Source: Gp6-AA40 sp035764385
GTDB taxonomy: Bacteria > Acidobacteriota > Vicinamibacteria > Vicinamibacterales > UBA2999
Reading direction: 5' to 3'
Assembly (NCBI GenBank): GCA_035764385.1
Contig: DASTZI010000061.1
Coordinates: 1-43,602, forward strand
Length of the DNA: 43,602 nucleotides
Part shown: piece by piece, positions 7,854 to 16,782 of the stretch
Layout: every line of letters begins with the position of its first letter
Numbering within the stretch: position 1 is the stretch's first letter
The notes under the pieces: generated by a model
Databases searched by the model: none
Told to the model about the DNA's origin: nothing
The model's input: the letters and a program-made list of their open reading frames with translations, nothing else
Program-made: the position numbers and the translations under genes

Positions 7854-9913
7854 CGCGTCTGCTGACTGGCGCCGGCGCCCGCAGCCAGCTTCTGCCAGAG
7901 GCGCGTCATCCGCTGCAGGTATGCGTCAGCGTCCTCACGAAGCAGGTAGCGGCGCGCAATCAGATCGTCGATGGCCTGCTTTGCGGCCGCGGAATACACA
8001 TCAGCCGAGGCATAGCGCTCTTCAATCGAGAGGCGCGGATCGCCGGATGCAACACGATCCGCCTTCGTTTTCGAGAACGCGATCATCTGACCGGTGCCTT
8101 CGCAGCCATCGTTGCCCTGCGCCCCGGAACGCAGTGCCCACCCGGTGTACGTCGCAAGCGGAACCTTGACGTCCGGCAGCCGGACGCCTGCGATGTCGTT
8201 ACCATCCGCATCGGTCTTCGGAACGAACGTGGGATAGATCGCGCCGTTCTTCGGGTTGTCGAACATGGGCGGCGTGATGACCGGCGGATTGACGGTCATG
8301 ATCCCCGTCTCGTAATAGTGCGGCCCGTAGTTCAGGAGATAGCGCGTCGACTTGAGTCCCGTGTAGGTGACGCCTGGAATCTTCGGGAACCCCTGCGCCT
8401 GCTGTGGCATCGGCGCAACGAGCGTCCCGTCCGCCAGGCGCGGCACCATGCTGGGCGGCGGCGCGGTGCCCTTGGTTGACCACTGGTCGAGTGCTTCCCA
8501 CAGCGCGCGCTGCACCGGGCCAGAATCGAGTGGGTTACCGAACTGCTGGCATGCGCCCTTCGCATCGCCATTGCCCGTGCCGTGCTGCATGCTCGACATG
8601 AAGTACAGCCGTGCCATCGGGTGATCCGGTAGATCCATCTTGCCCGCCAGGTCCGTGTGGAACAGCGACGCCCCCTTCACCCAGTACTCGTTGGCCGAAT
8701 AGATCTCCATCGCGAGCGGACACGTGTTTGTCTTCGTGCAGGCGTCGTAGCGCCCCGCGGTCTTGCCGGTGATGGGATCCTTCAGTCGCTGGTTGGCAAA
8801 CGGGAACACACCTTCGGCGTACAGCTGATCCTGCCGATTGCGCTCCGTGCGTCCCGGCTGCGAGAAGCGGCCGTTCATGTTGATGCCATCCGCCGCTGCA
8901 ATCCACTGCAGCATCCCGTCGAACACGATCTTGCCGTTCTCCGCCTGGTTGAAGCCGAGCGTCCGGAAGTCGTTCAGCATTCGCCCTGGTTGTGACTGCA
9001 CCTCGGTGTAGATGCGCGTGATATCGCCCGTCATCGGATTCGCAGCACCGCTGTCGTCGGCTTTCTCGTAGCGAAGGAACGCGTTAAAGTCGCGCACGGC
9101 CGCGAAGCCGACGCCGTTCACCGTCGGATCCTTTGCGACATAGGAGAACTCGTAAATGTCTCCCTGCGTGAAGCGCGTGCCCTGCGGCATCAGATGAATC
9201 GACGTCCCCTTCGCGTCGTACGCCCAGCCGCTGGCCGGAACCACCTGCGGCACATCGTCGAGACGCAAGCGATGGGTCAAGGTCGCTTTCGATTGATCGA
9301 GCGTCGCTGCGGCGTAATTCAGGTCGTACGCCGTATCGCCGGTGACGATGTATTCGTACGATGGACCGGTGATCGCCGTGCCGTCCGGATTCTTCGCAAC
9401 AGGCAGCGTGATCGTGGTGTTGAAGCCCGCGCTCTCCGTGCCGGCGCTGAAATCCCATCCGCTCCACACCATCGTGTAGCCGCGAGGCGGCAGGAACAGG
9501 TTCGCCAGCTCCTGCGGATTGGTCACCGAACCCGGATCGTTGCTGCCGGCGCCGCGGTTCAGAGACGCGTGCGTTTTGCGTCCGCGGTTCGGCGGTTCGT
9601 ACATCACCTTGTGATTGCCCTTGCTCAAGTCGATTGGCTTGAGGATGTAGAAGTCGAAGGCATATTCGACTTTGCCGCGCGCGTTGCGCGGCGCCAGCTT
9701 GATGTCGACGATCACGGCGTTTTTCGGATCGTTCGGATCAAGCTCGCCGTACGCCTTGCCGACGAGCTTTTCGTACTGCCCGACGCCTGGGAAGGTGTGG
9801 CCGCCGAAAGTCGGCGACTCCTTCGCGACGATCGTGAGCTTGGTAATACGCGCGTCGGCTGCTGACGCAGCGACGAGCAGAAGGGCTGCGACGATGGCGA
9901 CTTTGATGCGCAT
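7850..9913 (-). CDS. Large exported alpha/beta-hydrolase-domain protein
   Basis: 687 aa with a signal peptide (MRIKVAIVAALLLVAASAADA). The pattern (YILKPIDLSKGNHKVMYEPPNRG, LPPRGYTMVWSGWD, then RDFNAFLRYE and LGFNQAENGK) matches the alpha/beta-hydrolase domain family found in Acidobacteria and Proteobacteria, often near catabolic genes. No firm catalytic triad was assigned by eye. The protein is followed by the cytochrome gene with a 4-bp overlap. A periplasmic hydrolase or esterase role is the family-level guess; the substrate is not known. Confidence 0.8.
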   Translation of the reverse strand: MRIKVAIVAALLLVAASAADARITKLTIVAKESPTFGGHTFPGVGQYEKLVGKAYGELDPNDPKNAVIVDIKLAPRNARGKVEYAFDFYILKPIDLSKGNHKVMYEPPNRGRKTHASLNRGAGSNDPGSVTNPQELANLFLPPRGYTMVWSGWDFSAGTESAGFNTTITLPVAKNPDGTAITGPSYEYIVTGDTAYDLNYAAATLDQSKATLTHRLRLDDVPQVVPASGWAYDAKGTSIHLMPQGTRFTQGDIYEFSYVAKDPTVNGVGFAAVRDFNAFLRYEKADDSGAANPMTGDITRIYTEVQSQPGRMLNDFRTLGFNQAENGKIVFDGMLQWIAAADGINMNGRFSQPGRTERNRQDQLYAEGVFPFANQRLKDPITGKTAGRYDACTKTNTCPLAMEIYSANEYWVKGASLFHTDLAGKMDLPDHPMARLYFMSSMQHGTGNGDAKGACQQFGNPLDSGPVQRALWEALDQWSTKGTAPPPSMVPRLADGTLVAPMPQQAQGFPKIPGVTYTGLKSTRYLLNYGPHYYETGIMTVNPPVITPPMFDNPKNGAIYPTFVPKTDADGNDIAGVRLPDVKVPLATYTGWALRSGAQGNDGCEGTGQMIAFSKTKADRVASGDPRLSIEERYASADVYSAAAKQAIDDLIARRYLLREDADAYLQRMTRLWQKLAAGAGASQQTR

Positions 9914-9931
9914 AACGGCCGGATTTTACAA

Positions 9932-10048
9932 CGGCTGCCGGCTCCCGGATTCAGGGCTGCTGACTTATCGTTGGTATGCTTGGCGCCCATGAACGCGAAC
10001 CTTCGAGCCACCGCTCCCGGATCCCGGATCCCGGATCCCGGGTCCCGC
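9932..10048. repeat. Heptad-repeat island entering the transporter gene
   Basis: Upstream part: 7-mers CGGCTGC, CGGCTCC, CGGATTC at 9932, 9939, 9946. Second part: five phased units of type ATCCCGG at 10014, 10021, 10028, 10035 and 10042. Because GGATCC is self-complementary the array can pair with itself. The second part is inside the transporter reading frame as called from the ATG at 9989 and encodes a Pro/Gly/Ser/Arg-rich stretch. Confidence 0.7.
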
Positions 10049-11305
10049 CGGGTCAACACCGCTGGCCAGGTGCTTTTCGCGAGCCTGATCGGGACGACCA
10101 TCGAGTTTTTTGACTTTTATATCTACGCCACCGCTGCCGTTCTGGTGTTCCCGCGCCTGTTTTTCCCCTCGACGGATCCCGCCTCGGGCGTTCTGGCTTC
10201 GCTGGCCACGTTTGCCATCGCCTTCGTGGCACGTCCGATCGGTTCGGCGCTGTTCGGTCATTTCGGCGACCGCATCGGACGAAAGGCCACGCTCGTCGCC
10301 GCGCTGCTGACGATGGGCATCTCGACTGTGGCCATCGGTGCGTTGCCGACGTACGCGACCATCGGCGTCGCCGCGCCGGCCCTGCTGTCGCTTTGCCGCT
10401 TTGGTCAGGGCCTCGGCCTCGGAGGCGAATGGGGAGGCGCGGTGCTCCTCGCCGTCGAAAATGCTCCGCCGAACCGGCGTGCGTGGTACGGGATGTTCCC
10501 GCAACTCGGCGCGCCAATCGGCTTCTTCTTCTCGGGCAGCGTCTTCCTCCTGCTGTCGGAGCGGCTGACCAACGATCAGTTCTTCGCGTTTGGGTGGCGC
10601 ATTCCGTTTCTCGCCAGCGCGGCGCTGGTCCTGGTCGGCCTCTACGTCCGACTGACTATCTCAGAGACCCCTGTCTTCCGTGAGGCACTCATTCGCGAGG
10701 AGCGCGTCAAGCTGCCGATGAAGGTGGTATTTCGCGATCATTTCGGGACCGTGATCAAGGGCATCCTGGTCTCATTGGCCACGTTCGTCCTGTTTTATCT
10801 GATGACGGTGTTCGCGCTGTCCTGGGGAACGACGGCTCTGCACTACGAACGCGCGACCTTCTTGATCATTCAGCTCATCGGAATCGTCTTCTTTGCGATC
10901 ACGATTCCGATCAGCGCCGTGATTGCGGAACGCGGTCGTCGCCGTGCGTTGCTGTGGGTGAGCATCGCCATCGGCGCCTTCGGCCTCGTCCTTGCCCCGA
11001 TGCTGTCGGCTGGTATCGTCGGGGCGACGCTCGCGATGGTCGTCGGCCAGGCCTTGATGGGATTCACCTATGGGCCGCTCGGAACGACGTTGTCGGAACT
11101 GTTCCCCACCTCCGTGCGTTACACCGGAAGTTCGCTGACGTTCAATCTGGCAGGCATCTTCGGTGCGTCACTGGCGCCCTACGTTGCCACGTATCTCGCG
11201 ACCAACTACGGCCTGCAGTACGTCGGCTACTACCTCACGGGCGCCGCGCTTCTCACGATTATCGGTATCCTCGCAACGCACGAGACGCGGGAACGAGCCT
11301 TGTAA
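9989..11305 (+). CDS. MFS transporter, metabolite:H+ symporter type
   Basis: 438 aa from the ATG at 9989. Twelve predicted membrane helices. The opening LFASLIGTTIEFFDFYIYATAA and the loop 2-3 motif GHFGDRIGRKATL are typical of the MHS (ProP/KgtP/ShiA-like) branch, which takes up organic acids or osmolytes with protons. Residues about 9-20 are encoded by a heptad-repeat array and are not conserved family sequence, so the N terminus may have been extended by the repeat, or the true start may lie downstream at a non-ATG codon. The substrate is unknown. It is divergent from the large hydrolase gene. Confidence 0.88.
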   Translation: MNANLRATAPGSRIPDPGSRRVNTAGQVLFASLIGTTIEFFDFYIYATAAVLVFPRLFFPSTDPASGVLASLATFAIAFVARPIGSALFGHFGDRIGRKATLVAALLTMGISTVAIGALPTYATIGVAAPALLSLCRFGQGLGLGGEWGGAVLLAVENAPPNRRAWYGMFPQLGAPIGFFFSGSVFLLLSERLTNDQFFAFGWRIPFLASAALVLVGLYVRLTISETPVFREALIREERVKLPMKVVFRDHFGTVIKGILVSLATFVLFYLMTVFALSWGTTALHYERATFLIIQLIGIVFFAITIPISAVIAERGRRRALLWVSIAIGAFGLVLAPMLSAGIVGATLAMVVGQALMGFTYGPLGTTLSELFPTSVRYTGSSLTFNLAGIFGASLAPYVATYLATNYGLQYVGYYLTGAALLTIIGILATHETRERAL

Positions 11306-11372
11306 TACGTGCGAGACGTGCGATCGCACTCTTCTTGACATGATCGCCGCCACCGGGCCACAGTTCACGGCC

Positions 11373-12869
11373 ATGAAGAAACCGCTCTTCCTGCTGTTGC
11401 TCGTTCTGTTCTGCGGATCGATTCAACTGGGCGCGCAGGACAGCAGGGCCGCGCTCGACGCTGCGAGCGCCGCCCTCGGCGCCACCAGTCTGCGCTCCAT
11501 CGAATTCTCGGGCCGCGGCTTCGACTACATCTTCGGCCAGCCGTACGACGCGAGCTCACCGTGGCCGCGATTTTCGGTTCCGGCCATGGCGGTCTCGATT
11601 GACTACACGACACCGGCGATCCGCGACGACCGACGACGGCAACAGTACGAGAACCCTCCGCTTGGCGGCGGCTTCCAACCGCTCGCGGGCGAGCTGCGGC
11701 AGATCTGGCTGATGAGCGGGAACTATGCGTGGGAGATGGCAGGCACAACGGCGATCCCGTCTGCGCCCGAACGTGATTTCCGGTCCGCTGTCGATGGCCG
11801 CCTGACGCAAATCTGGGCCACGCCGCAAGGTTTCATCAAGCAAGCCATCGCCAGCGCCGCCACCACCCGGACGGAAACGATCCGCGGCGCGAAGAAGACG
11901 ATCGTCACGTTCACCGCGCCGAACAAGATGAAATTCGAGGGGGTCCTCGGCGACCAGAACCTGGTCGAGCGCATCGTGACGTGGTACGGCTCACCCGTTC
12001 TCGGTGACACGAAATTCGAAGCCGACTTCTCCGATTACAAGGACTTCGGCGGCGTCAAATTCCCCACGCATATCGTCCAGCGCAACGGACCGTATCCGAT
12101 TCTCGATTTGACGGTAACGGACGTGAAGCCGAACGCGACCGTGTCAATCGACGTTCCCGCGAACATCCGCAATGCGCCGCCCGCCGTCCCAGCACCGGTG
12201 CAGGCCGAGAAGATCTCGGACGGCATCTGGATCGTTCAGGGCGGCGCCAAGAGTCTTGCCCTCGACATGAAGGACCACATCGTCGTAATCGAGGCGCCTG
12301 AAACCGAGGCGCGGTCGATTGCGGTCATCGACGCGGTCAAGAAGGCGATACCAGGAAAGCCGATCAAGTACCTGATCAACACCCACCATCACTACGACCA
12401 TTCCGGCGGGCTTCGTACGTATGCCGCCGAGGGGGCGACGATCATCACGCACTACACCAACATTCCCTTCTACGAGAACATCTGGCGCAACCCGAGGACG
12501 ATCAGCCCCGACCGGCTGTCGAAGTCCGGGCGCACGCCGGTGTTCGAAGGCATTACCGGCAGCCGAATCCTCAGCGACGGCGCACGCGAGATCGACATCT
12601 ATCACTACGGCGGCAACATGCATAACCCCGGGATGCTGATGATCTACCTGCCGCGCGAGCGCATCTTGATCGAGGCGGATTCGTGGACACCGCCGGCGCC
12701 CGGCGACGTGCCCGGCGCGGTGGTCAACCTGGTGAACTTCTACGAGGCCGTGCAGCGGCTGAATCTCGACGTCGAACAAGTCGTGCCGATCCACGGCCGT
12801 CTCACGTCGTTTGACGAGATCCGTCAGGCGGTGCAGACCTACGGCAAGACGCAGTACTGGACGAATTAA
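11373..12869 (+). CDS. Exported metallo-beta-lactamase-fold hydrolase
   Basis: 498 aa. The ATG at 11373 gives a clean signal peptide (KKPLFLLLLVLFCGSIQLGAQ); no clear Shine-Dalgarno is visible, and an ATG at 11340 is possible. Residues about 25-265 form an N-terminal region of unknown fold. From about 268 a metallo-beta-lactamase domain follows, with the metal motif THHHYDHSGG (His338-340, Asp342, His343), GGNMHNPGM and a C-terminal VVPIHGRLTSFDE. The HxHxDH pattern is complete, so a hydrolase is likely. Some related proteins are glyoxalase-like or quinoprotein-associated relatives. A DoxX gene follows within 25 bp. Confidence 0.85.
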   Translation: MKKPLFLLLLVLFCGSIQLGAQDSRAALDAASAALGATSLRSIEFSGRGFDYIFGQPYDASSPWPRFSVPAMAVSIDYTTPAIRDDRRRQQYENPPLGGGFQPLAGELRQIWLMSGNYAWEMAGTTAIPSAPERDFRSAVDGRLTQIWATPQGFIKQAIASAATTRTETIRGAKKTIVTFTAPNKMKFEGVLGDQNLVERIVTWYGSPVLGDTKFEADFSDYKDFGGVKFPTHIVQRNGPYPILDLTVTDVKPNATVSIDVPANIRNAPPAVPAPVQAEKISDGIWIVQGGAKSLALDMKDHIVVIEAPETEARSIAVIDAVKKAIPGKPIKYLINTHHHYDHSGGLRTYAAEGATIITHYTNIPFYENIWRNPRTISPDRLSKSGRTPVFEGITGSRILSDGAREIDIYHYGGNMHNPGMLMIYLPRERILIEADSWTPPAPGDVPGAVVNLVNFYEAVQRLNLDVEQVVPIHGRLTSFDEIRQAVQTYGKTQYWTN

Positions 12870-12894
12870 GAGAACCCTTACGAGGAGCACACAA

Positions 12895-13362
12895 ATGGCA
12901 TTGACTGGTATACAGACCGACTGGCGCTCGGATGGATCGCTCGCCTACGGCCTGTTCCGCTTTACCTTCGGCCTCAACATCATGATGCGCGGCATCGTCC
13001 GTATCGCGGTGGGGCTGCCGGCCTTCCAGAACTACATGTTGACGCAGTTCAAGGACGTGCCCGTGATGCCGCCGGCATTCCTCATCCCCTTTGCATCGAT
13101 GTTGCCGTTTGTCGAGACGGTGATCGGCCTCTGCATTCTCCTCGGGTTCCAGACGCGCGCGGCGCTCATCGCCGGTTCGCTCATGATCACCGCGCTGACC
13201 TTCGGGACGATGATGCGGCAGGACTTCACGATTGCGTGGCTGCAGCTCGATTACGCCATCGCGTTTTTCATCCTGATCGCGCTTCGACAGTGGAACCTGA
13301 TTTCACTGGACGCCAAGATGGGTCGGCACACAACAGTACCGTCTGCGACGGCCAGGATCTGA
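12895..13362 (+). CDS. DoxX-like four-helix membrane protein
   Basis: 155 aa. The ATG at 12895 has GAGGAG upstream at good spacing. Four hydrophobic segments, with RFTFGLNIMMRGI near the start and PFVETVIGLCILLGFQTRAA in the middle, fit the DoxX/DoxD family. The family is linked to thiosulfate:quinone oxidoreduction or redox stress in a few cases, but most members are uncharacterised. It probably shares a transcript with the preceding metallohydrolase gene. It converges on the next gene with only 6 bp between stop codons. Confidence 0.82.
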   Translation: MALTGIQTDWRSDGSLAYGLFRFTFGLNIMMRGIVRIAVGLPAFQNYMLTQFKDVPVMPPAFLIPFASMLPFVETVIGLCILLGFQTRAALIAGSLMITALTFGTMMRQDFTIAWLQLDYAIAFFILIALRQWNLISLDAKMGRHTTVPSATARI

Positions 13363-13368
13363 ACTTCA

Positions 13369-14343
13369 TCAGGTTTCAGGTATCGAGCCACCCGCTCTTG
13401 CGAGGACGAATTCGGCCATCGCTAGATCTTCGATCGCCAACCCCAGCGATCGGAACAGCGTGATCTGATCCGCCGACGTTCGTCCTTTCCGCGCTCCAAC
13501 AACGAGCTCGCCCAACTCGCCAACGGCGTCGACGCCAGGAATGAATCCATTGGCGACGGCCTGCAGGTAATCGCCCGCTTCGGCCTGCAGCGATTCGCGC
13601 CGATCGCAGAACGCAACGGCATCCGCATAGATGCGCGGATCGATCTCCCACGCCGCCGGCCGGCTAGAGCCTACGGCGTTCACGTGTGTGCCGGGTCGCA
13701 GCCACTCGCGTTTGACGACTGGTATCGGCGAATCGGTGACGGTGACGACAATGTCCGCGGCGCGTACCGCGGCTTCGGCGCTGTCGGCGGCAGTCAGCGC
13801 GACGGAAACGGAGCGACTCACCTCCGCAACAAAGCGCTCCGCGTGATCGCGTGTGCGACCCGCCACCAGGAGGCGCTGAATGGGCCGCACGAGAGGAATC
13901 GACTCGAGATGCTTGCGCGCCTGCACGCCGGTGCCGACGATCGCGAGCACGGCCGCATCCTCGCGTGCGAGCAGACGCGTCGCCAACGCGGACACCGCTG
14001 CCGTGCGGATTCCGGTCACCGTAGAGGCGTCCAGCAGTGCACGCAGCTCGCCGGTGTCGCCATCAGCGAGAATGACCTGCCCCTGGTGGCTGTCGAGCCC
14101 GCGCGACGGGTTGTCGTTGAGGACGTACAGCAACTTTGTGCCGAACATCGGCGCCGGCGAGGAGCGATACGCGCCCATCCACATCGTTCCGCCGTTGACG
14201 CCCGGCGGCGCCCAGAAGCTTCGCAGTGGATGATGAAGGAACCCTCGCTGCAGGTCGGCGAACGCCTGCTCCATCACGGCGATGCAGTCGCCTATTGGGA
14301 GCAGGCCCTCGATTTCTTCAGCGGACAGAATAGGAATGGACAC
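13369..14343 (-). CDS. Ornithine cyclodeaminase/mu-crystallin family enzyme
   Basis: 324 aa from a GTG at 14343; no in-frame ATG gives the family N terminus, and the frame upstream runs through the neighbouring gene. GTKLLYV (with Lys70) and the nucleotide-binding loop IVGTGVQARKHL (about 135-146) are characteristic, followed by VNAVGSSRPAAWEID. Family members are NAD(P)-dependent: ornithine cyclodeaminase, alanine dehydrogenase, or ketimine reductase. The exact reaction cannot be chosen from sequence alone. It sits 26 bp after the NHL propeller gene and is probably the last gene of that transcript. Confidence 0.88.
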   Translation of the reverse strand: MSIPILSAEEIEGLLPIGDCIAVMEQAFADLQRGFLHHPLRSFWAPPGVNGGTMWMGAYRSSPAPMFGTKLLYVLNDNPSRGLDSHQGQVILADGDTGELRALLDASTVTGIRTAAVSALATRLLAREDAAVLAIVGTGVQARKHLESIPLVRPIQRLLVAGRTRDHAERFVAEVSRSVSVALTAADSAEAAVRAADIVVTVTDSPIPVVKREWLRPGTHVNAVGSSRPAAWEIDPRIYADAVAFCDRRESLQAEAGDYLQAVANGFIPGVDAVGELGELVVGARKGRTSADQITLFRSLGLAIEDLAMAEFVLARAGGSIPET

Positions 14344-14369
14344 TCGAAACGGAAAGTCCGGCTGATCTC

Positions 14370-15554
14370 CTAGTTCGTGCTGGCGGCGCCTCGAAGCGTG
14401 ATCTTCGACACGCGCCAGTTGCCGATCTCCGCCGCCCAGACTTCGTTCTCTGTCCGGCACTCGAGCTGGTTGACCGCGTTGAACTCCTTGGCCAGCCGTC
14501 CGGCATGACCGAACTTGCCGAGCAGTTTCCCTGTCATATCGACCTTGAAGATCTCGCCGTCGTAATCGATGTTTTCCGGCGGGTTCGAGTTCGACACGTA
14601 CATCACCTGCCGCGGTCCCTGCGTGATGCAGATGGCGCGCGGCGTGCCGACGTTGAGGAACTTCGTCTTGAAATTTCCGTCGGCGTCGAACACCTGGATG
14701 CGCCTGTTGCCGGCGTCGGCGACGTAGACGAGACCCTGCGCATCGATGGCGATGCTGCGTGGTTGGCGGAACTGGCCATTCGCGGTCCCGGTCTGCCCCC
14801 ACGAGCGGACGAACTTCCCGTTCTTGTCGAACTTCGCCACGCGGTTGTTGTTGCCGAGGCCGTCGGCGACGTAGATGTTGCCAGCGGCATCCCACGCGAC
14901 ATCAGTGGGACGGTTGAACACGTCCTGCTGCCCGCCTGCTCCCGGAGGACCTCCGCGGCCACGGCCACCGCCCCCTTCTGGGTCGCCGCCACCACCGCCG
15001 CCTGCGCCAGCGGCGCCGCCCGCGCGGGCACCAGCCTGCGCTCCGCCGCCGCCTGCGCCACCACCACCGGGTGCTGGCGGCGGCGCCGCGCCGCGCACCG
15101 GCACGTTTTCGGATTCGGCCTTGCGGCCGAGCAGCATCACGAGGCGTCCCTCGGAATCGAATTCCATGACGGTGTTCGCCATCTGGTCAACCACCCAGAT
15201 GTTGTCCTGCGGATCGACCTTGACCTTCTCGGCGAACAGCATGGCGTAGGAAGCCTGACCAATCTCGCCGACGTACTTGCCGGTCTTGTCGAATCTGAAC
15301 ATCCGCGACCCGCCGTGCGCGAACGGCCGAGCGGTGCCGAGCGACAGTGTGGGATGTCCGGTTCGCGTATAGACGAACACGTCTCCCTTCGAATTGGTCG
15401 CGATACCAGCCACTTCGCCGAAATTCAAATCCGCCGGCAGTTTCAACGGTTCGATCGCCGCGTCGTACGCGATTTCCGGGACGACGAGTTGCGCGGAGAG
15501 CGGCGTGATGGCGAGCGCGAGGATGGCGGCTGCGAGCTGAATGATGCGTTTCAT
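14370..15554 (-). CDS. Exported NHL-repeat propeller with glycine-rich insert
   Basis: 394 aa with a signal peptide (to about residue 21). NHL-type blades are visible: VKVDPQDNIWVVDQ, PTDVAWDAAGNIYVADG, PRSIAIDAQGLVYVADAGNRRIQVFD. The fold resembles peptidyl-alpha-hydroxyglycine amidating lyase-like and other NHL proteins, but no enzyme activity can be assigned. Between two blades lies a low-complexity insert of Gly/Ala/Pro at residues about 154-210 (DNA 14925-15095). The neighbouring paralogue at 15565-16629 has only a short Pro-rich linker there, so the insert is a recent or tolerated expansion. The gap to that paralogue is 10 bp. Confidence 0.87.
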   Translation of the reverse strand: MKRIIQLAAAILALAITPLSAQLVVPEIAYDAAIEPLKLPADLNFGEVAGIATNSKGDVFVYTRTGHPTLSLGTARPFAHGGSRMFRFDKTGKYVGEIGQASYAMLFAEKVKVDPQDNIWVVDQMANTVMEFDSEGRLVMLLGRKAESENVPVRGAAPPPAPGGGGAGGGGAQAGARAGGAAGAGGGGGGDPEGGGGRGRGGPPGAGGQQDVFNRPTDVAWDAAGNIYVADGLGNNNRVAKFDKNGKFVRSWGQTGTANGQFRQPRSIAIDAQGLVYVADAGNRRIQVFDADGNFKTKFLNVGTPRAICITQGPRQVMYVSNSNPPENIDYDGEIFKVDMTGKLLGKFGHAGRLAKEFNAVNQLECRTENEVWAAEIGNWRVSKITLRGAASTN

Positions 15555-15564
15555 GTCAGCCTCC

Positions 15565-16629
15565 TTATCTCGCTGCCGTGGTTGTCGGCCGTGCCGGGGC
15601 GCCGGACGGCTTCAACATCAGCTTCTGGACGCGCCACGACTCGATTTCGGCGACGATGATCTGGTCGGGATTGCGGCAGTCCATCATGTGGACCACCTGG
15701 AAGCCGCCCAGCTGTTTGCCTGCGTGCCCGAACTTCCCGAGAATCGTTCCATCGAGCTCCATCTTGTAGATTTCGCCCGTGATGTCCCATGACCCGGGTG
15801 TGTTGCCGTTCGGGTTGGAGTTCGAGGTGAAGAGGTACTGGTGAGGGCCAGGCGAGATGCAGACGGTCCACGACACGCCGATGTTGTCGTAGATGCTCTT
15901 CAGCACGAGGTTGTTGTCGAACACCTGCATGCGGTTGTTGCCGCGGTCAGCGACGTACACGTTGCCATTGGCATCAACGGCAATGCCGTGCGGCGTGTTG
16001 AACTGACTCGGCTCGGGTCCCGCGTTCTCGCTCCCGACCTGCTTCACGAAGCGGCCGTTCTTGTCGAACTTCACCACGCGGTGATTCACGTACCCGTCTG
16101 AAATGAAGATATTCCCCTGCGGATCCCAGGCGACGTCCGTGGGACGGCCGAATGTGTACTTGGCGGCAGGCGGCTTCGGCCCAGGCAGCGGCGCCTGCAG
16201 CATGCCCTGTACAGCCGGTGGACGACGGCCGAGCACCAGCGTGATGTGGCCCTCCGGATTGAACCGCGTAATCGTGTTGGTTCCCTCGTCCACGACCCAG
16301 ATGTTGTCCTGTGGGTCGACGCGGACGCTGTGCGCAAACTCGAAGTTGTACGCACCAGGGCCAATCTCACGCACGAAGACGCCGTTCTGGTCGAACTCGA
16401 ACAGCTGCGTGTTGGCGCTGCGCGTATAGACGAACACATGACCCTTCGAATTCGTCGCGACCCCGATCGCCTCGCCGAGATAGCGTCCCGGCGGCAGTTT
16501 GAGGAAGTTCGGCACCGAGTCGTACGGAATCTCGGGCACGTTCTGCGCGGTTGCCTTGACCTGCGCGAATGCAGGCATGGCGCACAGCACGAGGGCGGCC
16601 GCGAGCGGAACGGATAGAGCGCGCCTCAT
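15565..16629 (-). CDS. Exported NHL-repeat propeller protein
   Basis: 354 aa with a signal peptide ending near AFAQ. Repeats such as VRVDPQDNIWVVDEG, PTDVAWDPQGNIFISDG and HGIAVDANGNVYVADRGNNRMQVFD define an NHL propeller. It is a tandem paralogue of the next gene (for example WVVDxxxNT, GKFGHAGK and CRxxxEIxxWRV are shared). Role unknown; secreted binding or lyase-like proteins are both possible. It is the first gene of a three-gene minus-strand set with the second propeller and the ornithine-cyclodeaminase-family gene. A heptad-repeat palindrome lies in its upstream region. Confidence 0.87.
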   Translation of the reverse strand: MRRALSVPLAAALVLCAMPAFAQVKATAQNVPEIPYDSVPNFLKLPPGRYLGEAIGVATNSKGHVFVYTRSANTQLFEFDQNGVFVREIGPGAYNFEFAHSVRVDPQDNIWVVDEGTNTITRFNPEGHITLVLGRRPPAVQGMLQAPLPGPKPPAAKYTFGRPTDVAWDPQGNIFISDGYVNHRVVKFDKNGRFVKQVGSENAGPEPSQFNTPHGIAVDANGNVYVADRGNNRMQVFDNNLVLKSIYDNIGVSWTVCISPGPHQYLFTSNSNPNGNTPGSWDITGEIYKMELDGTILGKFGHAGKQLGGFQVVHMMDCRNPDQIIVAEIESWRVQKLMLKPSGAPARPTTTAAR

Positions 16630-16705
16630 GTGAAGCCTCCGGTGAAGAGTGTGAAGAAAGATGGTCGTGCGGGGACTCTATACCTAAGGCGCAGACGGTT
16701 CAAGG

Positions 16706-16782
16706 AAGGTCGAAGTTTGAAGTGCGAAGGTCGAAGTAAGTTCGAACTTACCTCGATCTTCGCACTTTGACCTTCATCCTTC
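16706..16782. repeat. Heptad-repeat palindrome (AAGNNNG)
   Basis: Eleven 7-mers in unbroken phase from 16706: five AAG-type units on the left, a central palindrome GTAAGTTCGAACTTAC at 16736-16751, then CTTC/CTTT-type units on the right. About 21 of 26 positions pair between the arms. The right end touches the stop codon of the gene at 16781. It lies between two minus-strand genes, 76 bp before the propeller start at 16629. Confidence 0.82.
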
